A stretch of DNA of 12,749 bases from Desulfobacterales bacterium (GTDB lineage Bacteria; Desulfobacterota; DSM-4660; Desulfatiglandales; JALVZP01): NCBI GenBank assembly GCA_027064285.1, contig JAMOPX010000137.1, positions 1 to 12,749 of the forward strand, given 5' to 3'. A program made the translations under genes and the position numbers. Of the stretch, positions 8,201 through 12,749 are shown piece by piece. The notes beneath the pieces are model-generated. The model was not told the DNA's origin. It made no database searches and worked only from the letters and a program-made list of their open reading frames with translations. Numbering within the stretch: position 1 is the stretch's first letter; every line of letters begins with the position of its first letter.

Positions 8201-9317
8201 ATATATCCAAAAGCGCTTCTTCTTGAGTAGTTACTTTATCTTGAAGCATTGTTTCTCGAATAGTCTTACTCACTCCCTGCGCATTAAGAACATAACACTT
8301 TATCTGTTTTATACCTTTTTCTTTAAGTTTTTCTATCAGCTCAGGAGTAATAGTGTGATTTATTTCAGCCAAAACTTCACCTGTATCAGGGTCTATAACA
8401 TCTTCTGCAAGCACCCTATCTTCTAAGTCTTCAAAACTAATAGGTATCTTATCAATTCCTTTGTTTGTAAGTATCCTGTGGAGACGTTTTGTATATTTTT
8501 CACCTACAGTAGCTATTACTTCTCCAGTATCAGGATCAATTATATCCTCTGAGATCCTTTTTTGATGCAAATTTTCAATCTTAGCCTCCACCCAACACTT
8601 ATCTATATCTATCCATATAGTTTCTGTGCTATAGAACTCATCCATTATTTGTTTAGGAGTATAACCAAGTGCTTTAAGTAAGATTGTTACTGGAAACTTT
8701 CTTCTTCTGTCTATCCTTACATAAAGGATGTCTTTATGGTCAAACTCAAAATCCAACCAAGAACCACGAGCAGGAATAATACGCGCAGAATACAGAATTT
8801 TTCCACTGGAATGACTCTTTCCTTTGTCATGATCAAAAAACACACCAGGGGATCTATGAAGCTGACTGACTACAACTCTTTCTGTGCCATTTATAATAAA
8901 TGTTCCCCTATCCGTCATCATGGGAAGAGTGCCAAAATAAATGTCTTGTTCTTTTATATCTCTAATACTTCTACTTTCCTCTTCAGAATCACTGTCAAAG
9001 ACAATAAGCCTAACTGTAATCTTAACTGGTGCTTCATATGTCAACCCTTTATCCTTGCACTCTTCTTCATCACACTTTATATCTTCAAAACTGTATTTCA
9101 CAAATTCTAATTGAGCAGTTCCAGTAAAATCTTTTATAGGAAATACACTTTTAAAAACTTCTTGCAGCCCCATATCTTGCCTGTCTTGTGGATTAACATC
9201 TTTCTGCAGGAAGCTGCTATAAGAATTTTTTTGCATTTCAATAAGATAAGGAAGATCTAAAATCTTCTCTATCTTTCCAAAATCTTTTCTTATTCTTTCG
9301 ATTCTGCCTTTCGGCAT
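5214..9317 (-). CDS. rpoB: DNA-directed RNA polymerase subunit beta
   Basis: Beta forms half of the polymerase cleft and binds nascent RNA and the initiating NTP. The product has 1367 residues, close to proteobacterial beta. The rifampicin pocket ([13 protein letters not shown] onward, about 511-540) has the sensitive-type residues D522, H532 and S537 (E. coli 516, 526, 531). [20 protein letters not shown] follows. The catalytic lysines in [12 protein letters not shown] are K1089 and K1097. Residues about 942-1063 form a charged, probably coiled-coil insertion matching SI2 (beta i9). Residues 254-345 hold two copies of an ED-(I/V)IDPDTGEV module in the beta i4 region. The ATG at 9317 follows AGAGGAGGTAAA. 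The gene lies 45 nt after rplL and 24 nt before rpoC. Confidence 0.99.
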   Translation of the reverse strand: [1367 protein letters not shown]

Positions 9318-9332
9318 TTTACCTCCTCTTAC

Positions 9333-9360
9333 AAAATAATTAATTTTTATTTATTATTTT
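9333..9360 (-). promoter_or_regulatory. All-A/T inverted repeat in the rplL-rpoB gap
   Basis: These 28 bases are exclusively A or T. They carry complementary 8-base arms, AAAATAAT at 9333-9340 and ATTATTTT at 9353-9360, around a 12-nt loop. The element lies just upstream of the rpoB ribosome-binding site. In E. coli the same gap contains an attenuator and an RNase III cleavage site that set the L12:beta ratio. A similar role here is only positional inference: the stem is weak, is not GC-rich, and need not form a terminator. Confidence 0.35.
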
Positions 9361-9362
9361 AA

Positions 9363-9752
9363 CTATTTTATTTCTACTGTAGCTCCGGCTTCCTCCAACT
9401 TTTTCTTAATTTCCTCTGCTTCCTCCTTTGATACAGCTTCTTTTACTGCTGCGGGAAGATTATCTACCAGTGCTTTAGCTTCCTTTAAGCCTAAGTTAGT
9501 AATAGCTCTAACTTCTTTTATAACTTGAATCTTTTTGTCTCCAACACTGGTTAAGATAACATCAAACTCGGTTTTTTCAGGAGCCTCTTCCTTTGCTTCA
9601 CCAGCAGCTGGCATAGCAGCCATTGCTACAGGAGCTGCTGCAGAGACTCCAAATTTTTCTTCTAACTCTTTTATAAATTCTGACAATTCCAGCACACTCA
9701 TGTTAGCTATGAACTCAATTACATCTTCCTTAGTAATACTTGTTGCTGCCAT
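9363..9752 (-). CDS. rplL: 50S ribosomal protein L7/L12
   Basis: L12 forms the flexible multi-copy stalk that recruits EF-Tu, EF-G and other GTPase factors. The 129-residue product shows the standard layout: N-terminal dimerisation helices (about 1-35, VIEFIANMSVLELSEFIKEL), an Ala/Pro/Glu-rich hinge (about 37-61), and the globular C-terminal domain from about 62 with the factor-binding surface VIKEVRAITNLGLKEAKALVD and the tail GATVEIK. The ATG at 9752 lies 6 nt after the rplJ stop. Its Shine-Dalgarno (AAAGGAGGG) is inside the last codons of rplJ, so the two are probably translationally coupled. L12 is needed in several copies per L10, so this strong site fits a need for higher output. Confidence 0.99.
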   Translation of the reverse strand: MAATSITKEDVIEFIANMSVLELSEFIKELEEKFGVSAAAPVAMAAMPAAGEAKEEAPEKTEFDVILTSVGDKKIQVIKEVRAITNLGLKEAKALVDNLPAAVKEAVSKEEAEEIKKKLEEAGATVEIK

Positions 9753-9758
9753 AATAAA

Positions 9759-10286
9759 TTATCCCTCCTTTTTTTGTTCTTCTATTGCTTTTAATATATT
9801 TAAAAATTTTACAATCACACCATTTAGTACTCTTACAAAAGATGTTGGCACAGCCATCATTACTGATAGAGTCTGAGCTAACAATTGCTCTCGGCTTGGA
9901 AGCTCAGCTAATTGTTTTATTTTCTCAAAATCAATGACCTTTCCTGTTACCTGCCCTTTTTTTATCTTTAAGTTTTCATTCTCCTTAGAAAAATTTACCA
10001 AGATCTTTGCTGGAGCTATCACATCTTCATAACTTATAACAATAGCTGAAGGCCCTATCATTACATCCTGAATAGGCTCTGTATTAGTACCTTTGCTTGC
10101 CAGTTTTAAGAGCCTATTTTTTACTACCTTCAATTCAGTGTTTACTTCCCTTAGCTCTCTTCGAAGAGCACTCATAGATTTTACATCGAGTCCTTTATAA
10201 TCTACTAAAAAAGATGCTTTTGCTGACTTCAGTTTTTCATGTAATTCAGAAACCACTTTTACTTTTTCCTGTCTATTCATCTTCAT
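9759..10286 (-). CDS. rplJ: 50S ribosomal protein L10
   Basis: L10 anchors L12 dimers to 23S rRNA at the base of the stalk. The product is 175 residues, longer than the 165 of E. coli. The N-terminal rRNA-binding domain includes FLVDYKGLDVKSMSALRREL and VVKNRLLKLA. The C-terminal region from LPSREQLL (129) to 175 is an extended hydrophobic helix ending in AIEEQKKEG. Its length resembles the L10 proteins of organisms with three L12 dimers rather than two; this is inference from length and pattern. ATG 10286 is chosen over the in-frame ATG two codons later because GGAGG lies 9 nt upstream. Only 28 nt separate it from rplA, so there is no free-standing L10-binding leader of the E. coli or B. subtilis kind. 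Confidence 0.98.
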   Translation of the reverse strand: MKMNRQEKVKVVSELHEKLKSAKASFLVDYKGLDVKSMSALRRELREVNTELKVVKNRLLKLASKGTNTEPIQDVMIGPSAIVISYEDVIAPAKILVNFSKENENLKIKKGQVTGKVIDFEKIKQLAELPSREQLLAQTLSVMMAVPTSFVRVLNGVIVKFLNILKAIEEQKKEG

Positions 10287-10314
10287 TTGTGTGTGCCTCC
10301 ACTATTGCTTAAAA

Positions 10315-11034
10315 TTACGACATTCTTTGAGCTAAAAGATCTCTTACTGATGATGGGTCTATTTTAATTCCTGGCCCCATAGTGGTAGAAATAGCGATAC
10401 TCTTCAGATATGTGCCTTTGCTGGAAGCAGGCTTAGCCTTGATTAAAGTATCCATAAATACAGCAATGTTATCTAAAAGTTTATCAGAGCCAAATGATAT
10501 TTTACCCATTGGAGCATGGACAATTCCAGCCTTCTCTACTCTGAATTCTATCCTCCCAGATTTCAATTCTTTTACAGCCTTTGCCACATCAAAGGTAACA
10601 GTGCCTGACTTGGCATTTGGCATAAGACCTCTGGGGCCTAAAATACGCCCTAATTTTCCCACTAAGCTCATCATATCAGGTGTGGCGATTGCTTTATCAA
10701 AGTCCAGCCATCCTTCTTTTTGGATCTTTTCTACAAGATCTTCTGCACCTACATAATCAGCACCTGCTTCCAGAGCCTCTTTTTCTTTTTCACCTTTTGC
10801 AAAAACTAACACTGTAACTTTTTTACCTACTCCATGTGGAAGCACTACCGTGCCTCTCACCATCTGATCTGCCTTACGAGGATCAACCCCAAGACGAACA
10901 GCAATATCAAGGGTTTCATCAAAATTTGCATATGCACAATCTAATGCCAGTTTTACTCCTTCATCAAAAGAGTACCTTTTTGTTCTATCTACTTTTTTTA
11001 AGGCTTCTAAATATTTTTTTCCCCTCTTAGCCAT
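10315..11034 (-). CDS. rplA: 50S ribosomal protein L1
   Basis: L1 forms the mobile stalk near the E site that helps release deacylated tRNA. In many bacteria it represses its own L11-L1 mRNA. The 239-residue product has the usual length and the family hallmarks: MAKRGKKYLEA start, LDIAVRLGVDPRKADQMVRG, the signature GKLGRILGPRGLMPNAKSGT (about 126-145), and the C-terminal half with TYLKSIAISTTMGPGIKID. The ATG at 11034 is preceded by a purine-rich AAAGGGGAA ribosome-binding site in an 18-nt gap after rplK. No L1-binding mimic could be confirmed by eye. The short nusG-rplK gap means any E. coli-like site would overlap the nusG coding end. Confidence 0.98.
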   Translation of the reverse strand: MAKRGKKYLEALKKVDRTKRYSFDEGVKLALDCAYANFDETLDIAVRLGVDPRKADQMVRGTVVLPHGVGKKVTVLVFAKGEKEKEALEAGADYVGAEDLVEKIQKEGWLDFDKAIATPDMMSLVGKLGRILGPRGLMPNAKSGTVTFDVAKAVKELKSGRIEFRVEKAGIVHAPMGKISFGSDKLLDNIAVFMDTLIKAKPASSKGTYLKSIAISTTMGPGIKIDPSSVRDLLAQRMS

Positions 11035-11052
11035 GCCTGTTCCCCTTTCTCC

Positions 11053-11481
11053 CTATTTATCCACTATTACAATCCCCATACTTCTGGCTGTTCCTTCAAT
11101 AATCTTCATTGCTGTTTCTACATCATAACAGTTCAGGTCAGGCAACTTCAGTCTTGCGATTTCTTCTACCTGCTTTCTTGTCACTTCTCCAACCTTTTCT
11201 CTATTAGGTTCACTAGAGCCCTTTGCTATTTTTGCTGCCTGTTTTAATAATACAGATGCCGGAGGTGTCTTTGTTATAAAAGAAAAAGATCTATCTGCAT
11301 AGATTGTTACTACAACAGGTATTATAACACCTTTTTGATCCTTTGTTCTGGCATTAAACTGCTTACAGAATTCAGCTATATTTACACCGTGTTGTCCCAA
11401 TGCAGGACCAACAGGAGGAGAAGGATTAGCCTCTCCACCTTTTATCTGAAGTCTCACAGTTGCTATCACTTTCTTTGCCAT
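11053..11481 (-). CDS. rplK: 50S ribosomal protein L11
   Basis: L11 binds the GTPase-associated centre of 23S rRNA and is needed for factor function and, where RelA is present, the stringent response. The 142-residue product has the standard bacterial length. Landmarks are the N-terminal proline-rich segment PSPPVGPALGQHGVNI (about 20-35, involved in thiostrepton sensitivity in other bacteria), the FSFITKTPPASVLLKQAA linker, and the C-terminal RNA-binding domain with LNCYDVETAMKIIEGTARSMGI. The ATG at 11481 lies 10 nt after the nusG stop. The Shine-Dalgarno TAGGAG includes the nusG TAG stop itself, suggesting tight coupling. It heads the classical rplK-rplA pair. Confidence 0.99.
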   Translation of the reverse strand: MAKKVIATVRLQIKGGEANPSPPVGPALGQHGVNIAEFCKQFNARTKDQKGVIIPVVVTIYADRSFSFITKTPPASVLLKQAAKIAKGSSEPNREKVGEVTRKQVEEIARLKLPDLNCYDVETAMKIIEGTARSMGIVIVDK

Positions 11482-11491
11482 TGCAATTCTC

Positions 11492-12019
11492 CTAAATCTT
11501 TGTCACCTGAATAAAATCAAGCCATACGGGTGTAGGTCTACCAAATATAGTTATAGAAACCTTTAATCTTTCCTTTTCTGGGTTCACTTCTTCCACCACG
11601 CCTTGAAAATTAGTAAAAGGACCATCAATCACTCTTACTTCGTCCCCTTCCTCAAAATTATATTTAGAACGTGGCCTCACCTGACTTTCTTTCATCTGCT
11701 GTATAATCTTTTGAACCTCCTCCTGAGGAACAGGCTTAGGATCCATTCCACCTACAAATCCTGTTACCTTAGGAGTATATCTTACAGTATGCCATGTGTC
11801 CTCATTTAAAAACATTTCCACTAATATATAGCCCGGGAAAAACCTTCTGGAAGATGTCTTCCTTTCCCCTTTCTTTAATTCAATTACCTGTTCTGTAGGA
11901 ACAAGAATTTCTCCAAAAAATTTTTCCTGTCCTTTTGCTTTTATCCTTTCTTCTAAGCTTTTTTTAACCCTTTTTTCAAATCCAGAGTAAGTATGCACAA
12001 TATACCACTTTTTTTCCAT
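11492..12019 (-). CDS. nusG: Transcription termination/antitermination protein NusG
   Basis: NusG binds the polymerase clamp, acts on elongation and pausing, and can bridge to Rho or ribosomal S10. The 175-residue product has the basic two-domain form: an NGN domain (about 1-115) with KKWYIVHTYSGFEKRV, the RRFFPGYILVEM motif and VTGFVGG, then a KOW domain (about 122-175) with the KOW core VRVIDGPFTNFQGVVEEVN. No extra domain II is inserted. The ATG at 12019 lies 7 nt after the secE TGA stop with only a weak GAG-type upstream sequence, so translation is probably coupled to secE. The adjacent secE-nusG pair is highly conserved, and nusG here leads directly into the L11 genes. Confidence 0.98.
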   Translation of the reverse strand: MEKKWYIVHTYSGFEKRVKKSLEERIKAKGQEKFFGEILVPTEQVIELKKGERKTSSRRFFPGYILVEMFLNEDTWHTVRYTPKVTGFVGGMDPKPVPQEEVQKIIQQMKESQVRPRSKYNFEEGDEVRVIDGPFTNFQGVVEEVNPEKERLKVSITIFGRPTPVWLDFIQVTKI

Positions 12020-12026
12020 AGCGTTC

Positions 12027-12329
12027 TCATTTTATGATAAATTTTAGTATCTTAACTATACCTATATCTACTACTCCCAAGAAGAAAGCAAACACTAAAC
12101 ATATTATTATAACCGCAATTGTAGAAGCTATCAACTCTTTTTGTGTAGGCCATTTTACTTTTGTTAGCTCTGTCTTTGCCTCTTTAAAAAATCTATCAAT
12201 TTTACTTAATATGCCTTCCTTTTTTATTCTTTTAGAAGATTTATTTTTAACAGGTAATTTTGTTATCTTGGCAGATTTATTTCGTGGATTTTGCTGCTCT
12301 TTTGTCTTCTTTTTTGCCTTTTTTTTCAT
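12027..12329 (-). CDS. secE: Preprotein translocase subunit SecE
   Basis: SecE clamps the SecY channel of the Sec translocon in the inner membrane. The 100-residue product has the short single-membrane-segment form plus a long basic tail. Residues 46-65 carry the conserved amphipathic motif (RFFKEAKTELTKVKWPTQKE, with WP at 60-61). One hydrophobic segment spans about 66-98. Residues 1-37 are about half Lys/Arg with one acidic residue. The start is uncertain in strength, not position: ATG 12329 is the only plausible start codon before the conserved core, yet its upstream sequence has no good Shine-Dalgarno. It follows tRNA-Trp by 27 nt and precedes nusG by 7 nt. Confidence 0.95.
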   Translation of the reverse strand: MKKKAKKKTKEQQNPRNKSAKITKLPVKNKSSKRIKKEGILSKIDRFFKEAKTELTKVKWPTQKELIASTIAVIIICLVFAFFLGVVDIGIVKILKFIIK

Positions 12330-12341
12330 ATGATAAACTCA

Positions 12342-12347
12342 ATTATA
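12342..12347 (-). promoter_or_regulatory. Possible -10 element (TATAAT) upstream of secE
   Basis: The coding strand of the tRNA-Trp/secE spacer contains a perfect TATAAT, 12 nt before the secE ATG. No TTGACA-like -35 is visible at the right distance, which would fall inside the tRNA gene. If active, transcription would begin only about 5 nt before the ATG, giving an almost leaderless secE mRNA. That would fit the lack of a good ribosome-binding site. An AT-rich spacer easily produces such a hexamer by chance. Confidence 0.2.
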
Positions 12348-12356
12348 TAAAAATAA

Positions 12357-12430
12357 CAGGCCAGGAGGGATTTGAACCCCCACCCCCCGGATTTGGAGTC
12401 CGGTGCTCTATCCATTAGAGCTACTGGCCT
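12357..12430 (-). tRNA. trnW: tRNA-Trp (anticodon CCA)
   Basis: The coding strand folds as a 74-nt cloverleaf including the discriminator base. A 7-bp acceptor stem pairs AGGCCAG with CTGGCCT. The D-arm stem is GCTC/GAGC. The anticodon stem is CCGGA/TCCGG around the loop CTCCAAA, giving anticodon CCA (Trp). The variable loop is 5 nt. The T-arm is GGGGG-TTCAAAT-CCCTC with one G-U pair. The discriminator is G, the usual identity base for bacterial tRNA-Trp. The 3' CCA is not encoded and must be added enzymatically. It sits between rpmG (28 nt) and secE (27 nt) with no promoter seen, so it is probably cut out of the polycistronic transcript. Confidence 0.97.
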
Positions 12431-12458
12431 GTGTTCACAAGACAAATCCAAACATAAA

Positions 12459-12608
12459 TTATTTTACTTCCTTATGAAACTTGTGGCCTCTACAATAAGG
12501 ACAATATTTTTTTAAACGTAATTTATCAGGTGTCCTTCTTTTATTTTTGGTGGTAGTATAATTTCTATTTTTACATTCTTCACATGCTAATATTACTATT
12601 CCTCTCAT
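12459..12608 (-). CDS. rpmG: 50S ribosomal protein L33
   Basis: This is a small gene of 49 codons plus stop. The product begins MRGIVILACEECKNRNYTT and ends CPYCRGHKFHKEVK. Four cysteines (C9, C12, C36, C39) form the two CxxC knuckles of the zinc-binding (C+) L33 type, with the basic TTTKNKRRTPDKLRLKKYC stretch between them. L33 binds 23S rRNA near the E site. The ATG at 12608 follows the purine-rich AGAGGTGGTGA, 15 nt after the upstream tuf stop. The tuf-rpmG-trnW-secE-nusG order is a familiar bacterial arrangement, which supports the assignment. Four intact cysteines suggest zinc dependence; a zinc-independent paralogue could exist elsewhere. Confidence 0.97.
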   Translation of the reverse strand: MRGIVILACEECKNRNYTTTKNKRRTPDKLRLKKYCPYCRGHKFHKEVK

Positions 12609-12623
12609 TCACCACCTCTCTTT

Positions 12624-12749
12624 TTATTCCAATATCTTACTAATCACACCTGCACCAACGGTTCTTCCACCTTCCCTTATAGCAAACCTTAAACCTTCTT
12701 CTAAGGCCACAGGCGTTATCAAAGATACATCTAACGTCACATTATCTCC
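12624..12749 (-). CDS. tuf: Elongation factor Tu, C-terminal fragment (cut by window edge)
   Basis: The last 41 codons and TAA stop of an EF-Tu gene are present. The translation begins GDNVTLDVSLITPVALEEGL and contains the near-invariant domain 3 ending RFAIREGGRTVGAGVISKIL, closing in Glu. This is the tuf copy normally found upstream of rpmG/trnW/secE. It is in the same orientation as the partial tuf at the other end of the window, so the whole block is flanked by directly oriented tuf copies. About 10 of 41 codons end in G, unlike the other fragment. The two fragments cover opposite ends of the protein, so they cannot be aligned to each other here. Confidence 0.95.
   Translation of the reverse strand, partial: GDNVTLDVSLITPVALEEGLRFAIREGGRTVGAGVISKILE

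Noticed and set aside
9765..9778. Slippery heptamer A-AAA-AAG at the end of rplJ, possible -1 frameshift toward rplL
   Set aside because: The -1 frame reads only about a dozen codons and stops within the start of rplL, so no fusion results; Lys-rich genes make such heptamers common.
12431..12458. Dedicated promoter for tRNA-Trp in the rpmG-trnW gap
   Set aside because: No convincing -35/-10 pair is visible in the 28-nt spacer; co-transcription with the neighbours is the simpler reading.
1..12749. CRISPR array, mobile element, intein, intron or novel accessory system
   Set aside because: No spaced repeats, transposase, recombinase or inserted domain was found; all conserved proteins read through without interruption and the gaps are at most 65 nt.

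Overview
This window is one uninterrupted, single-direction (minus-strand) block of core information-processing genes. It runs from the 3' end of one EF-Tu gene, through the secE-nusG, L11/L1, L10/L12, RNA polymerase and S12/S7 genes, to the 5' end of a second EF-Tu gene. In transcription order (high to low coordinate): tuf (3' end), rpmG, tRNA-Trp, secE, nusG, rplK, rplA, rplJ, rplL, rpoB, rpoC, rpsL, rpsG, tuf (5' end). All internal genes are intact. Gaps range from 6 to 65 nt and no stretch over 300 nt lacks a gene. Apparent plus-strand open frames are shadows of these genes.

Organism: a bacterium with moderately AT-rich DNA. Arginine is mostly AGA/AGG and ATA isoleucine codons are common. 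The beta and beta' subunits carry the large lineage-specific insertions typical of Gram-negative-type polymerases: an SI2-like insertion in beta, an SI3-like insertion in the beta' trigger loop, and a doubled motif in the beta i4 region. Together with a tuf-rpmG-trnW-secE-nusG order this fits a Desulfobacterota/Nitrospirota-like or related candidate lineage. It does not fit Firmicutes, Actinobacteria or Thermus. The species cannot be named from the sequence, and a thermophilic habit is only a weak inference from codon and purine bias.

Layout and logic: 12749-12357 supplies EF-Tu, L33 and tRNA-Trp. 12329-11492 gives SecE (translocon) and NusG (transcription-translation coupling). 11481-9363 gives the L11/L1 proteins and the L10-L12 stalk that recruits translation factors such as EF-Tu. 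9317-1101 gives RNA polymerase beta and beta'. 1035-160 gives the decoding-site proteins S12 and S7. Only one convincing internal promoter was seen, between rpoC and rpsL, and no intrinsic terminator was recognised. The normally separate L11, beta and str operons may therefore be read through as one long unit.

I found no previously undescribed system; the gene content is ordinary. What deserves a second look is arrangement and regulation: fusA is absent between rpsG and tuf; the downstream tuf start has strikingly G-ending codons; both window ends lie in tuf at about one long assembly k-mer depth; and the usual L10 and S7 leader spaces are nearly gone.
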